Shown piece by piece: positions 53,019 through 62,568 of a stretch of 64,000 bases of DNA. The notes beneath the pieces were generated by a model that worked only from the letters and a program-made list of their open reading frames with translations, was not told the DNA's origin and searched no databases. How positions within the stretch are numbered: position 1 is the stretch's first letter; the number at the start of each line of letters is the position of its first letter. The stretch lies in assembly GCF_000013345.1 (NCBI RefSeq), contig NC_007777.1:5146001-5210000 (forward strand). Direction: 5' to 3'. The stretch is from Frankia casuarinae (lineage in GTDB: Bacteria; Actinomycetota; Actinomycetes; Frankiales; Frankiaceae). The translations under genes were made by a program, and so were the position numbers.

Positions 53019-53830
53019 CCTCAGGCCAGGCCGCGGACTGGTGGGGTTCGTCTCGGCCCGACGGCCGGGACGAGGCCGAAGAGCCCCCGGTGGTGGTGCG
53101 GGACCGGCGCCGGATCGATCCGGAGAGCGGCGAGGTCCGGCCGGAGGCGGCCGCGCCTCCCGGCCCGACGGCCACGGAGGTTCCACCCGCCGGAGTCCCG
53201 GCGGGTGAGGGTGACGGTGAGCTCGTGGCGTCGCTGCGCCAGCAGGTCACCGAGCGGACCGCGGACCTGCAGCGCCTGAAGGCCGAGTTCGACAACTACC
53301 GTCGGCGGGTCGAGCGAGACCGTCAGCAGATCGGCGAGCAGGCGACGGCGAAACTGCTGGCGAGTCTGCTGTCGACCCTCGACGACATCGGCCGGGCTCG
53401 TGACCACGGCGATCTGGAAGGCCCGTTCAAGGCGATCGCGGAGGCCCTGGAGGCGGCCCTGGAGGCGACCGGGCTGGAGCGCTACGGGGCGAAGGGCGAC
53501 GAGTTCGACCCGTCGGTCCACGAGGCCCTGATGCACTCCTACCGGTCGGACGTGAGCGGGCCGACCTGCGTGGACGTCTTCCGGGCGGGTTACCTGCACG
53601 CGGGCAAGGTGTTGCGGCCCGCGCAGGTGTCGGTCGCGGAACCGTCGGGCGAGGTGGACGAGATCGTCGATCAGCCGGTCGAGGCGGAGGTCGTCGCCGG
53701 GGCCGGCGAGGTGCCGGGGAGCGGCCCGGGCCAGGCAGGCGGACCGCCGGATCGGCCGACATCGGTCCCCGATGACACGGGCAGTGTGCCCGGCCCGGAC
53801 AACGGCGGGCCCACTGTCAGCGCCGGCTGA
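53015..53830 (+). CDS. grpE: Nucleotide exchange factor GrpE
   Basis: A 271-residue GrpE, which releases ADP from DnaK. The conserved core is about residues 69-205: a coiled-coil ([37 protein letters not shown]) followed by [19 protein letters not shown] and the beta domain with [14 protein letters not shown] and [20 protein letters not shown]. The protein is longer than E. coli GrpE (197) because of an acidic N-terminal 65 residues and a Pro/Gly-rich C-terminal tail. GTG 53015 overlaps the dnaK stop (GTGA), giving translational coupling. Confidence 0.96.
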   Translation: MTSGQAADWWGSSRPDGRDEAEEPPVVVRDRRRIDPESGEVRPEAAAPPGPTATEVPPAGVPAGEGDGELVASLRQQVTERTADLQRLKAEFDNYRRRVERDRQQIGEQATAKLLASLLSTLDDIGRARDHGDLEGPFKAIAEALEAALEATGLERYGAKGDEFDPSVHEALMHSYRSDVSGPTCVDVFRAGYLHAGKVLRPAQVSVAEPSGEVDEIVDQPVEAEVVAGAGEVPGSGPGQAGGPPDRPTSVPDDTGSVPGPDNGGPTVSAG

Positions 53831-53932
53831 AAAGGGGAGCCAGGTCCGTCCGGCCGTCCGCGAGCCGGGGTCTGACGGACACGGCGGGCCACCGCCTCGC
53901 GCGGACGACATCATGAGGGAAGGAGGGGCGCC

Positions 53933-55123
53933 GTGAGTGTTCGCGACATGGTCGAGAAGGACTATTACGCCGCTCTCGGCGTTCCAAAGGACGCCTCGGC
54001 GACCGACATCAAGAAGGCGTACCGCGGGCTGGCCCGTGAGCTGCACCCCGACAAGAACCCGGGGGACGCCAAGGCCGAGGCGCGCTTCAAGGAGGTCTCC
54101 GAGGCCTACGACGTTCTCTCGGACGAGGGCCGTCGACGGGAGTACGACGAGGCCCGCGCGCTGTTCGCGGCCGGCGGTCGTCCCGGCGGCGGCTTCGGCG
54201 GGCCTGGCCGAGCCGGGGGTTACGGCGGGTTCGGCGCGCCCGGCACGGGCTACGGCAGCGGGCCGAACCTCAACCTCGACGACCTTCTCGGGGGGGCGAA
54301 CGGCGGCCTCGGCGGCATCTTCGACAACCTGTTCCAGCGGTCGTCACCCGGACGCGGTCCGCGTCGGGGTGCCGACATCGAGGCCGAGGTCACGATCCCC
54401 TTCGAGAAGTCGCTGACCGGCCTGGAGGCGTCGGTCCGGCTTCCCGGGGCCGCGACCTGTACCACCTGCACCGGCAGCGGGGCGCGTCCCGGCACGACGC
54501 CGCGCACCTGCCCGACCTGCCGTGGGCTAGGTGTGGTCTCCCGCTCCCAGGGTGGCTTCGCGCTCTCCGAGCCCTGCCGCGACTGCCTGGGCAAGGGCAC
54601 CCTGATCGACCATCCCTGCCCGGACTGCCGGGGCACCGGCCGGCGTGAGCGTGAGCAGCGCATCCGCATCCCAGCCGGGGTGAGCGACGGACAGCGGCTG
54701 CGGGTCCGGGGGCGTGGTATACCCGGCGAACGGGGCGGACCGGCCGGCGACCTCGAGGTGACGGTGCACGTGCTGCGCCATCCGGTGTTCGAGCGGGAGG
54801 GGAGCAACCTGGCGATTACTCTCCCCGTGACGATCACCGAGGCCGCGCTCGGCGCATCGATACGGGTGCCGACCCTGGACGGTGCTCCGCTCACGATGAA
54901 GGTGCCGGCGGGGACCTCCAGCGGTCGACGCCTGCGGGCCCGCGGGCGGGGTGTCCCCACAGCCGGAGGCGGGAACGGGGACCTCATCGTCACCCTCGAG
55001 GTGACGGTACCGAAGCCGAGTGATCTCTCGCCACGGGCACGTACGGCGTTGCTGGAGTTCGCCCAGGCCCATCCCGAGGACCCACGGGCGCCGTTGATGG
55101 AACGGATGGAGGCAGGCGGATGA
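53933..55123 (+). CDS. dnaJ: Co-chaperone DnaJ (Hsp40)
   Basis: A 396-residue type I DnaJ. The J-domain has H38-P-D40 ([11 protein letters not shown]), needed to stimulate DnaK ATPase. A Gly-rich linker follows ([19 protein letters not shown]), then four CxxCxGxG zinc motifs from Cys176: [24 protein letters not shown] and CPDCRGTG. The C-terminal beta domains bind substrate. GTG 53933 has GGAAGGAGGGG upstream, a very strong ribosome site. The stop overlaps the hspR start (ATGA). Confidence 0.97.
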   Translation: MSVRDMVEKDYYAALGVPKDASATDIKKAYRGLARELHPDKNPGDAKAEARFKEVSEAYDVLSDEGRRREYDEARALFAAGGRPGGGFGGPGRAGGYGGFGAPGTGYGSGPNLNLDDLLGGANGGLGGIFDNLFQRSSPGRGPRRGADIEAEVTIPFEKSLTGLEASVRLPGAATCTTCTGSGARPGTTPRTCPTCRGLGVVSRSQGGFALSEPCRDCLGKGTLIDHPCPDCRGTGRREREQRIRIPAGVSDGQRLRVRGRGIPGERGGPAGDLEVTVHVLRHPVFEREGSNLAITLPVTITEAALGASIRVPTLDGAPLTMKVPAGTSSGRRLRARGRGVPTAGGGNGDLIVTLEVTVPKPSDLSPRARTALLEFAQAHPEDPRAPLMERMEAGG

Positions 55124-55725
55124 CCGGGCGGCCGAACCGCACATCCGACCCGCCGCCCGCCCGGCGTGGGCGAGCGACGGGAACAGGGCGAACAATGGGG
55201 GCAGGGCGAACAGGGGAACGGCAGCTCCAGCGGGGGCCGGCGGCGTCCCCCACCGAGGTTCGGCCGGACACCGAGGTTCGACCGGAGGGCTACTACCCCG
55301 CCGGCCCGCTGCCGGGTCCGGCCCACGACGAGGACGCACCGGTCTACGTCATCTCGATCGCCGCGCAGCTCGCCGGGATGCATCCCCAGACCCTGCGGTC
55401 CTACGACCGGCTCGGGCTGGTCACGCCTGGGCGCACGGCCGGGCGGGGGCGTCGTTACTCCGCCCGGGATGTGGCGTTGCTGCGCGAGGTGCAGCGACTG
55501 TCCCAGGAGGAAGGCGTCAACCTGGAGGGGGTCAAGCAGATCCTCCGGTTGAGCGCCCAGGTGATGGCGCTGCAGGCGCAGGTGCGTCAGCTCACCGAGG
55601 AGCTCGCCCGGTCCCGCGCCGACGCGGACCGCGCGGTGGCCGAGGCGCATGCCAGTCACCGGCGTGACCTCGTCCCGGTGGATCGCGGCGCGCTCGTGGT
55701 CTGGCGGCCGCTGCCCCGCCGCTGA
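55120..55725 (+). CDS. hspR: Heat-shock repressor HspR (MerR family)
   Basis: A 201-residue MerR-type repressor of chaperone genes. The winged helix-turn-helix is [20 protein letters not shown] then [20 protein letters not shown] (about 75-115), followed by a coiled-coil and a tail ending VVWRPLPRR. HspR binds HAIR sites with DnaK as corepressor; three HAIR-like sites in this window precede dnaK and clpB. The first 70 residues are a basic/proline-rich extension not typical of HspR, so a later start is possible, but ATG 55120 overlaps the dnaJ stop. In mycobacteria HspR is a proteasome substrate delivered by Bpa, whose gene is also here. Confidence 0.95.
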   Translation: MTGRPNRTSDPPPARRGRATGTGRTMGAGRTGERQLQRGPAASPTEVRPDTEVRPEGYYPAGPLPGPAHDEDAPVYVISIAAQLAGMHPQTLRSYDRLGLVTPGRTAGRGRRYSARDVALLREVQRLSQEEGVNLEGVKQILRLSAQVMALQAQVRQLTEELARSRADADRAVAEAHASHRRDLVPVDRGALVVWRPLPRR

Positions 55726-55783
55726 CCGGCCGGGGCGGAGCCGGCGAACGGATGCGGGAGGTTCATCGCGGCGCGCCCGCAGG

Positions 55784-55804
55784 GTTGAGTGGGAACGACT
55801 CAGG
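55784..55804. promoter_or_regulatory. HAIR operator (HspR) upstream of clpB
   Basis: GTTGAGT-N7-ACTCAGG matches CTTGAGT-N7-ACTCAAG with one mismatch per arm. TATGCT (55805-55810) directly follows and is a likely -10, so bound HspR would block the promoter. The clpB ATG is 57 nt downstream. Confidence 0.85.
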
Positions 55805-55860
55805 TATGCTGAGCGTTGAAAAAGCGACGGTGCACGCCATCCGACCATCTGGGATCCGCC

Positions 55861-58470
55861 ATGAACGCTGAACGCCTCACCGCCCGGTCGCAGGAGGCAC
55901 TCTCCGCAGCGATCAGTCGAGCCACCGCCGACGGGTCACCCCTCGTCGACCCCCTCCACCTGCTCAACGCCCTGCTCGAAGCGTCCGACGGGGTCGGCGC
56001 GGCACTGCTGGCGTCCGCGGGCACCTCGGTCGACACGGTGCGCTCCCGAGCCGAGGCCGCGGTGACGCGGCTGCCCCGCGCGACGGGCCTGAGCGTGTCC
56101 CCGCCGCAGCTGTCCCGCCAGCTCATCGCGGTGCTGAACAACGCCGAGCGGCAGGCCGGTCAGCTGGGTGACGAATACACTTCGGTCGAGCATCTGGTCG
56201 TGGCACTCGCCGAGGAGGGGGGCGAGGCCGGGCGGATCCTCACCTCCGCCGGCGCCACGCCCGACGCGCTGCGCGGCGCCTTCGAGAAGGTGCGCGGCGG
56301 CGCCCGGCGGGTGACCAGCCGGGACCCGGAGGGCTCCTACCGCGCGTTGGAGAAGTACTCCATCGACCTCACCGAGCGTGCGCAGCAGGGCAAGCTGGAC
56401 CCGGTGATCGGCCGCGACGCCGAGATCCGCCGCGTCATCCAGGTGCTGTCGCGGCGGACGAAGAACAACCCGGTCCTCATCGGCGAGCCCGGGGTCGGCA
56501 AGACGGCCATCGTCGAAGGGCTCGCGCTGCGGGTCGTCGCGGGTGACGTGCCCGAGTCGCTGCGCGGCCGGCGCATCGTCTCGCTCGACCTCGGTTCGAT
56601 GGTTGCCGGCTCCAAGCTGCGCGGCGAGTTCGAGGAGCGGCTGACCTCTGTCCTCAACGAGATCCGCGAGGCCGAGGGTCAGATCATCACCTTCATCGAC
56701 GAGCTGCACACCGTCGTCGGCGCCGGTGCGGCGGAAGGAGCGATGGACGCCGGCAACATGCTCAAGCCGATGCTCGCCCGCGGCGAGCTGCGCATGATCG
56801 GCGCCACCACCCTGGAGGAGTACCGCACCCGGATCGAGAAGGACCCGGCGCTGGAGCGTCGCTTCCAGCCGGTCCTCGTCGGCGAGCCGACGGTCGAGGA
56901 CACCATCGGCATCCTGCGCGGGCTCAAGGAACGCTACGAGGTGCACCACGGCGTGCGCATCACCGACACCGCGCTGGTCGCCGCGGCCACCCTGTCCGAC
57001 CGCTACGTCACCGCGCGCTTCCTGCCGGACAAGGCGATCGACCTGGTCGACGAGGCCGCGTCCCGGCTCCGCATGGAGATCGACAGCCGGCCGGTGGCGA
57101 TCGACGAACTCGAACGCGCCGTGCGCCGCCTGGAGATCGAGGACATGGCGCTGTCCAAGGAGAACGACGAGGCCTCCCGCGAGCGGCGGGGGCGCCTGCA
57201 GCGCGAGCTCGCCGACCGGCGTGAGGAGCTGTCGAGCCTGACGGCCCGCTGGCACCGGGAGAAGGATTCGATCTCCGAGGTTCAGAAGATCAAGGAGGAG
57301 CTGGAGAACGCGCGGCGCGCCGTGGAGCTCGCCGAGCGCGACCTCGACCTCGCCAAGGCCGGGGAGCTGCGGTACGGCACCATCCCGACGTTGGAGAAGC
57401 GGCTGTCGGCGGCAACCGACGCGCTGGCCGGCGCGGACTCCCCCGGTGGGGCGATGCTCAACGAGGAGGTCGGCCCGGACGACGTCGCCGAGGTCGTCGC
57501 CGCCTGGACCGGGATCCCGGCCGGTCGCCTCCTCGAAGGCGAGACGGCGAAGCTGCTGCGTATGGAGTCCGCGCTGCACGCGCGGGTCATCGGCCAGGAC
57601 GACGCGGTGCGGGCCGTCTCCGACGCGGTCCGCCGGGCCAGGGCCGGGATCGCCGACCCGGACCGGCCGACCGGCTCCTTCCTCTTCCTCGGGCCCACCG
57701 GGGTCGGGAAGACCGAGCTCGCGAAGGCGCTCGCCGATTTCCTCTTCGACGACGAGCGGGCGATCGTGCGCATCGACATGAGCGAGTATGCCGAGAAGCA
57801 CTCGGTGGCCCGTCTGATCGGCGCCCCACCCGGGTACGTCGGGTTCGAGTCCGGCGGTCAGCTCACCGAGGCGATCCGCCGCCGGCCATACAGTGTCATC
57901 CTGTTGGACGAGGTCGAGAAGGCCCATCCGGACGTCTTTGACGTCCTGCTGCAGGTTCTCGACGACGGGCGGCTCACCGACGGCCAGGGCCGCACGGTGG
58001 ACTTCCGCAACACGATCCTCATCCTGACCTCGAACCTCGGGTCGCAGTTCATCGCGGACCCCACGCTCAGCCCGCAGGTGCGCCGCGAGTCGGTGATGGT
58101 CGCCGTGCGCGACGCCTTCAAGCCGGAGTTCCTCAACCGCCTCGACGACGTCCTCGTCTTCGACCAGCTGGGCCGGGACGAGCTGACCCGCATCGTCGAT
58201 CTCCAGCTCGATCGGCTGCGGGCCCGGCTGCTCGACCGGAGGATCACCCTCAACGTCACCGACGCCGCCAAGGGATGGCTCTCCGACGTCGGCTACGACC
58301 CGGTGTTCGGGGCCCGTCCGCTGCGGCGGCTGGTCCAGACGGCGATCGGCGACCAGCTCGCCAAGGAACTGCTCGGCGGGCAGATCCGGGACGGCGACGA
58401 GGTGCTCGTCAACACCGCGCCGGACCGCTCGGGTCTGACGGTCAAGGCCGCCACCGTCAAGTCCCTCTGA
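55861..58470 (+). CDS. clpB: Disaggregase ClpB (Hsp100)
   Basis: An 869-residue Hsp100 ATPase that pulls proteins out of aggregates together with DnaK. An N-domain (1-145) is followed by AAA-1 with Walker A GEPGVGKT (208-215) and [12 protein letters not shown], a middle coiled-coil (about 395-520: [19 protein letters not shown] to [13 protein letters not shown]) that identifies ClpB rather than ClpA/ClpC, and AAA-2 with Walker A GPTGVGKT (611-618), [16 protein letters not shown] and SNLGS. No ClpP-binding IGF-type loop is needed or seen. ATG 55861 starts the N-domain. Control by HspR is inferred from the operator just upstream. Confidence 0.98.
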   Translation: MNAERLTARSQEALSAAISRATADGSPLVDPLHLLNALLEASDGVGAALLASAGTSVDTVRSRAEAAVTRLPRATGLSVSPPQLSRQLIAVLNNAERQAGQLGDEYTSVEHLVVALAEEGGEAGRILTSAGATPDALRGAFEKVRGGARRVTSRDPEGSYRALEKYSIDLTERAQQGKLDPVIGRDAEIRRVIQVLSRRTKNNPVLIGEPGVGKTAIVEGLALRVVAGDVPESLRGRRIVSLDLGSMVAGSKLRGEFEERLTSVLNEIREAEGQIITFIDELHTVVGAGAAEGAMDAGNMLKPMLARGELRMIGATTLEEYRTRIEKDPALERRFQPVLVGEPTVEDTIGILRGLKERYEVHHGVRITDTALVAAATLSDRYVTARFLPDKAIDLVDEAASRLRMEIDSRPVAIDELERAVRRLEIEDMALSKENDEASRERRGRLQRELADRREELSSLTARWHREKDSISEVQKIKEELENARRAVELAERDLDLAKAGELRYGTIPTLEKRLSAATDALAGADSPGGAMLNEEVGPDDVAEVVAAWTGIPAGRLLEGETAKLLRMESALHARVIGQDDAVRAVSDAVRRARAGIADPDRPTGSFLFLGPTGVGKTELAKALADFLFDDERAIVRIDMSEYAEKHSVARLIGAPPGYVGFESGGQLTEAIRRRPYSVILLDEVEKAHPDVFDVLLQVLDDGRLTDGQGRTVDFRNTILILTSNLGSQFIADPTLSPQVRRESVMVAVRDAFKPEFLNRLDDVLVFDQLGRDELTRIVDLQLDRLRARLLDRRITLNVTDAAKGWLSDVGYDPVFGARPLRRLVQTAIGDQLAKELLGGQIRDGDEVLVNTAPDRSGLTVKAATVKSL

Positions 58471-58586
58471 CGGGCCTCCCGGCGAATCGCCGCAGACCGG
58501 GCGAGGACCATCGTGGGGACGGCACGCCGTCGGTTCCTCGACCGATTCGGGCCGGACGTAGCGGATGTGCGACTTATCGTTGCGGA

Positions 58587-59072
58587 ATGCACGACGCTCT
58601 TCTGCCGGATCCCGCGCAGTGGCGGGTCCTGCCACCGGGCCTACGGCGGCTTCGACGGGCGCTCCTGATCGTGGGAGCCGTCCCGGTGGTGGCGCTCACC
58701 CTGCTGATCACGGCGGCGTTCGGCGGCTGGCCCTGGATACTGATCACGGTGGCGCCAATCCTCGTGACGGGCTGGCTCTGGCGCTCGATCGGCCTCCGCT
58801 GGCAGGCCTGGCGCTATGCCGAGCGGGAGGACGATCTCCTGATCAGCCGCGGGGTGCTGACGCGTCGCCTGATCGTGGTGCCGTATGGCCGGATGCAGCT
58901 CGTCGACGTCACCGCCGGACCACTGGCGCGCCGCTTCGGCATCGCCAAGGTGCAGCTGCACACCGCGGCCGCGGACAGCGATGCCATCATCCCCGGCCTG
59001 GCCCCGGACGAGGCCGCGCGGCTGCGTGACGCGCTCACCGAACGCGGTGAAGCCCGGTCGGCCGGGCTGTGA
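58587..59072 (+). CDS. PH-domain membrane protein, YdbS-like
   Basis: A 161-residue protein with two hydrophobic helices (LIVGAVPVVALTLLITAAFG and WPWILITVAPILVTGWLW, about 28-65) followed by a bacterial PH domain (YAEREDDLLISRGVLTRRL, VVPYGRMQLVDVTAGPLARR, FGIAKVQLHTAA). It is the YdbS-like partner of a YdbT-like protein encoded just downstream, with a 4-nt GTGA overlap. In Bacillus the YdbS/YdbT pair has been tied to resistance to antimicrobial compounds. ATG 58587 is chosen; the longer frame overlaps clpB. Confidence 0.88.
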   Translation: MHDALLPDPAQWRVLPPGLRRLRRALLIVGAVPVVALTLLITAAFGGWPWILITVAPILVTGWLWRSIGLRWQAWRYAEREDDLLISRGVLTRRLIVVPYGRMQLVDVTAGPLARRFGIAKVQLHTAAADSDAIIPGLAPDEAARLRDALTERGEARSAGL

Positions 59073-60400
59073 CGATCGAGCGGGGGTCCACCACCGGCGA
59101 AGCGCCGGCTCGGGCGACACGCCCCGGCCAGGACGGGTTTCACCGGCTGCATCCGCTCACCCCGTTCCTGCGCGGCTGGGTAATCGTCGTGGCGTTCATG
59201 GCGACGGTCGGCAGAAACCTCGCCGACGACGTCACCCCCCGCATCATCGGGCTCACCCTGATCTTCCTGATTCCCGCCGCCGGCACCTACGGATACTGCG
59301 CCTGGCGATTCACCCGCTACCGGGTCGAACGCGACAATCTTCGGCTCGATACCGGGCTCTTGGTCCGACGGACCCGCCATGTCCGGCTGGATCGGTTACA
59401 GTCGGTGGACATCGCTCAACCACTTCTCGCCCGGGTCACGGGGCTCGCCATCCTCCGGATCGATCTCGCCGGTAGGGAACGCTCCGAACTGGACACCGAC
59501 TCCGGGTCCGACCTGCGGTACCTGTCGGTGGGTCACGCCCAGCGGCTGCGGGCCGAGCTGCTGGCCACCGCCGCGGGACTCGCGCCGGACGTGGGCGAGG
59601 CACCGCAGCGCCCACTCGCCGAGGTGCCGCCACGGCGGTTGGTGGCCGCGATCGCGCTGTCCCCCGCGCCGTGGGTGGCGTTGTTCGGCGTGGCCGCGAT
59701 CGCCACGCCCGCCCTGCTGACCGGTACCCTCACCGGCGCCCTCGGCGCCGTTCCGATGCTCGGCAGCCTCTGGCACACGACGTTTCGCCGGTTCGCGGCC
59801 GGCTACCCCTACACCGTCTCCGAGTCACCCGACGGGCTGCGCATCAACAGCGGTCTGCTCAACCGCACCCACGCCACGGTCCCGCCGGGACGGGTCCAGG
59901 CGATCAGCATCGGCGAACCGGCGCTGTGGCGCTGGTCGGGCTGGGTGACGCTCCGGATGAACGTGGCCGGCGGCGGGCCCTCCGTGCTGCTACCGGTGGC
60001 TCGCCGGGCGGATGCGCTGGCCCTGATCGGCCGGCTACTGCCCGGAGTGGATGTCGCGGCGGTGGCGATGACCCGGCCGCCACGCCGGGCCGCCTGGCTC
60101 GCCCCGCTCCACTGGCGGCGGCTGTCCTGCGGAGCGGACGACACGGTCTTCGTCGTACGCCGGGGAATCGTCCGGCGGCACACCGATCTCATCCCCCACG
60201 GTAAGGTGCAGAGCATCCGGATCGTGCAGAATCCGCTGGCCAGACTGCTACGGTTGGCCGACATGCACCTCGATACCACCGGCGGCCCGGTGACGGTGCG
60301 GGCCGGCCTGCGCGACGCCGACGAGGCGGTCTCGCTCGCCGCCGCACAGGCCGAACGATCCCGGATCGGTCGGCGCCACGCCGTACGGACCGCTGGATGA
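59069..60400 (+). CDS. PH-domain membrane protein, YdbT-like
   Basis: A 443-residue protein with several TM segments (WVIVVAFMATVG, IIGLTLIFLIPAAGTYGYCA, PWVALFGVAAIATPALLTG) alternating with repeated PH-like units: RVERDNLRLDTGLLVRRTRH plus RLQSVDIAQPLLAR; DGLRINSGLLNRTHATVPPG plus RVQAISIGEPALWR; and DTVFVVRRGIVRRHTDLIPH plus KVQSIRIVQNPLAR. The three-fold pattern is easily seen. GTG 59069 overlaps the YdbS-like stop, so the two probably form a complex. Function beyond the family link is not known. Confidence 0.88.
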   Translation: MTIERGSTTGEAPARATRPGQDGFHRLHPLTPFLRGWVIVVAFMATVGRNLADDVTPRIIGLTLIFLIPAAGTYGYCAWRFTRYRVERDNLRLDTGLLVRRTRHVRLDRLQSVDIAQPLLARVTGLAILRIDLAGRERSELDTDSGSDLRYLSVGHAQRLRAELLATAAGLAPDVGEAPQRPLAEVPPRRLVAAIALSPAPWVALFGVAAIATPALLTGTLTGALGAVPMLGSLWHTTFRRFAAGYPYTVSESPDGLRINSGLLNRTHATVPPGRVQAISIGEPALWRWSGWVTLRMNVAGGGPSVLLPVARRADALALIGRLLPGVDVAAVAMTRPPRRAAWLAPLHWRRLSCGADDTVFVVRRGIVRRHTDLIPHGKVQSIRIVQNPLARLLRLADMHLDTTGGPVTVRAGLRDADEAVSLAAAQAERSRIGRRHAVRTAG

Positions 60401-60432
60401 GCCGGGGCGCCGGGTAAACGGAGCCCCCGCCC

Positions 60433-61530
60433 TCAGCCGAACGTGGGGAACTCCGGCCCGAAGAGGGAACCCCACAGATTCACGGCCTCCTCGTGATCGC
60501 CGGCCTGTTCCGCGTCCACCGCCTTCGCCGAGTAGATCCGGGCGAGCCGGACACTCTCGGCCAACGCCTCGATGTCCTCGGCGCGTAGATACGACGACAG
60601 GTCCCCGCCGACGTCGGCCGGGTCGGCCACGGTGAGGCCGACATCGTCCAGATGCCGGAAGACCTCGGCGAGCCCCTGCCGGGTGTTGAGCCCGCGGCCG
60701 GCGAGGACCTGCCCGGCGAGCGCCTCGATGTGGAAGGAGCGCAGGTGGCTGCCGCGCACCCGGTTCCACGCCTTGAGCAGGCGGACCGCCGAGATCACCC
60801 GGGGGCCGAGGTCCGCCGTCCAGCTCGTGTGCCGCTCCGGCCGGGTCGGCAGCCAGCCACCGACCCGATCGGGTATGACGTACCCGGCACGCGGATGATC
60901 GAAGGCCGGCACCAGATGGACGTCCGGAGGGGCGTCGTAGACGATGCGCAGCGCCTGGCCGCGGCTACCGATCGTCTGGATTCGATCTCCGCCGATGGCG
61001 TTGCGCACGCAGAGCAGCAGGTCGCGGGAGTCCCAGCGGAAACGCTTCCAGGCGCTGTTGGCCGCCGAGAAGACCGCGAAGATGTCCACCTCGTCGAGCG
61101 GACGGATCATGGTGTCCCGACCCGCCGAGCCGATCGTGGCGACCCCGACCAGCGGCAGCGCGCAACGAGGCGGGAAGATCGCGCGCAGCGCCCGCTCCGC
61201 CTCGTCGCGGCGAGCCGCGACGACGGCACGGTCCTCGGCACCGAGACGGATCAGGTCGTCGAGTTTCGCGAAGGCACGCGCCGTGGTGCCGACCAGCAGC
61301 GGGCCCGTCAACGGACCCGTCAACGGACCGGTTGTCGGGTTGATCGGCGACGTCGAGCCGGCCGCGGCAGGCTCGGCGCGGGGGCCTCCCTCGGAGGGGA
61401 ACAGAGCGTTGAGCGTCCCCGGCGCCGACTCCTTCGGCCGACGCCAGTCCGGCGGAATGATCAGATGATCGTACGTGACCTCGCTCGGCCGGACTCCGGC
61501 CGGTGTTCCCCGAGGGGTATCCACACTCAT
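60433..61530 (-). CDS. Orphan nucleotidyltransferase resembling SMODS/CD-NTases
   Basis: A 365-residue protein of the polymerase-beta-like nucleotidyltransferase fold. The active-site start is G134-S-A-G-R-D-T-M-I-R, then D146-E-V-D149; further on come AVRLLKAWNRVRG and LRSFHIEALAG, helices typical of CD-NTases and related 2'-5' OAS-like enzymes. The strand that normally supplies the third carboxylate reads PDVHLVPAF, where relatives usually have VDVVPAF, so Asp appears to be replaced by His205. GGAGG lies 8 nt upstream of ATG 61530. No CBASS effector or ubiquitin-like module is adjacent, so a defence role is not supported by context. A 12-bp repeat encodes TGPL repeats (residues 67-78). Confidence 0.7.
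   Translation of the reverse strand: MSVDTPRGTPAGVRPSEVTYDHLIIPPDWRRPKESAPGTLNALFPSEGGPRAEPAAAGSTSPINPTTGPLTGPLTGPLLVGTTARAFAKLDDLIRLGAEDRAVVAARRDEAERALRAIFPPRCALPLVGVATIGSAGRDTMIRPLDEVDIFAVFSAANSAWKRFRWDSRDLLLCVRNAIGGDRIQTIGSRGQALRIVYDAPPDVHLVPAFDHPRAGYVIPDRVGGWLPTRPERHTSWTADLGPRVISAVRLLKAWNRVRGSHLRSFHIEALAGQVLAGRGLNTRQGLAEVFRHLDDVGLTVADPADVGGDLSSYLRAEDIEALAESVRLARIYSAKAVDAEQAGDHEEAVNLWGSLFGPEFPTFG
61301..61336 (-). repeat. 12-bp tandem repeat in the nucleotidyltransferase gene
   Basis: GGGCCCGTCAAC, GGACCCGTCAAC and a diverged third copy GGACCGGTTGTC. It gives TGPLTGPLTGPL in the linker before the catalytic domain. Confidence 0.8.
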
Positions 61531-61968
61531 GGTGCTGACCTCCCAGGCGCAGGTGGCGCCGGACCGTTCGGGCTCCCCTCCCCGGGCACGCGACGGCCCT
61601 CCCACGGACCCCCACGGACGCCCCGCCCAGCTTCGGCCCGTCGGCCATTGGTCGCGACATCGCCTTACATGGTGCCCCAGGGCATCACAGTCTGAACAGG
61701 GGGCTGTCTGCGCGGCGTGTTCACCACTCTCCTCGTGACGGCGAAAAAATGAGCCGGGAGCTGTCACCCAGCCGACAACACAGCATGGTAACGGTACCGT
61801 CACAATGACCTTCCGCCACACCGCGAAAGGCGGCTGGACATGGGTTTTGCCCGTTCGGGCCGGATGACGGCCGAATCCGGACGGTACCGGAACGGTCGGC
61901 GGTGACTCGCGACGTCAGGCCCAGGCGAAGCCCGACGCCCGATAACGTTGCGTGACAAACCTCAATGG
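61531..61968. other. Intergenic region upstream of the nucleotidyltransferase
   Basis: 438 nt without a convincing gene. ACGGTACCGT, a 10-bp palindrome, lies near 61788-61797, and ACGGTACCG recurs near 61880. They could be repeated binding sites upstream of the nucleotidyltransferase (which starts at 61530, minus strand). Confidence 0.4.
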
Positions 61969-62568
61969 TCAACTTGGCGGCGGACGCAGCCAGATCCGCC
62001 ACCAATCGGCGACCAACACACTCGTTGGCACGAACGAGGTCGCCTGCGCGAGACGCTTCCCCACGCTGTCCCCGCGCCGGATCCGCGTCTCCACCAGAGC
62101 GCCGCGGTATTCGAACCATCCCGCGACCGCGCGGATCGCCTCGGTGGCGTAGCCGCTGCGCCGGCAGCCGAGCGCGATCGACACCCCGACCACCACCCGC
62201 CGGCCGTGGGTCTCCGCCGCGAGCAGGCCCACCGCCGCCGATCCTGGCTGGCGACCCGGCTGGCGACCCGGCTGGCGACGCAGCACCCAGGTCAGGACCA
62301 TGTGGCCGGCGCTCGCCCGACGGCGTAGTTCGCGCCGCAGCGCCCCCGCCGGATCGTCGGGATCGGGCGCCCCCGCGGCAGGATCGGTCCCGACGATTCC
62401 GCCGAAGGGGCCGGATCCGTCACCGGAGGCGCCACGCGTGCCTGATCGCGGGGGGATGACCGTGAACGCCAGCGAGGGCGCGAGCTCCTCGGCGACGTAT
62501 CCCGCGTTCCAAATGGTGAGCGGGAGTGCGAGTAGTCGGGAGGTGGTGAGTGTAGGGCCCTCACCCAC
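61969..62568 (-). CDS. GNAT-family N-acetyltransferase
   Basis: A 199-residue acetyltransferase of the RimJ/RimL-like GNAT group. The N-terminus TLTTSRLLALPLTIW is typical, and the acetyl-CoA loop CRRSGYATEAIRAVAGWFE (pattern RxxGxAxEA) is clear. The middle contains a long unconserved insert (about 35-85) and a 12-bp repeat giving QPGR repeats. The substrate is unknown. The start overlaps the stop of the upstream SDR gene by 8 nt, so both are probably cotranscribed. Confidence 0.82.
   Translation of the reverse strand: MGEGPTLTTSRLLALPLTIWNAGYVAEELAPSLAFTVIPPRSGTRGASGDGSGPFGGIVGTDPAAGAPDPDDPAGALRRELRRRASAGHMVLTWVLRRQPGRQPGRQPGSAAVGLLAAETHGRRVVVGVSIALGCRRSGYATEAIRAVAGWFEYRGALVETRIRRGDSVGKRLAQATSFVPTSVLVADWWRIWLRPPPS
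62246..62280 (-). repeat. 12-bp tandem repeat in the GNAT gene
   Basis: GGCTGGCGACCC at 62246-62257 and 62258-62269, then 11 bp of a third copy. It encodes RQPG repeats. Confidence 0.9.

Noticed and set aside
51033-53186. 717-codon open frame antisense to dnaK
   Set aside because: Shadow of dnaK and the start of grpE.
55936-58635. 899-codon open frame antisense to clpB
   Set aside because: Shadow of clpB; composition is that of reverse-read ClpB with no recognisable motif.
60433-61530. CBASS anti-phage operon around the nucleotidyltransferase
   Set aside because: No effector, Cap2/Cap3 or HORMA/TRIP13-like gene adjoins it; the PH-domain pair upstream matches YdbS/YdbT rather than a CBASS effector.
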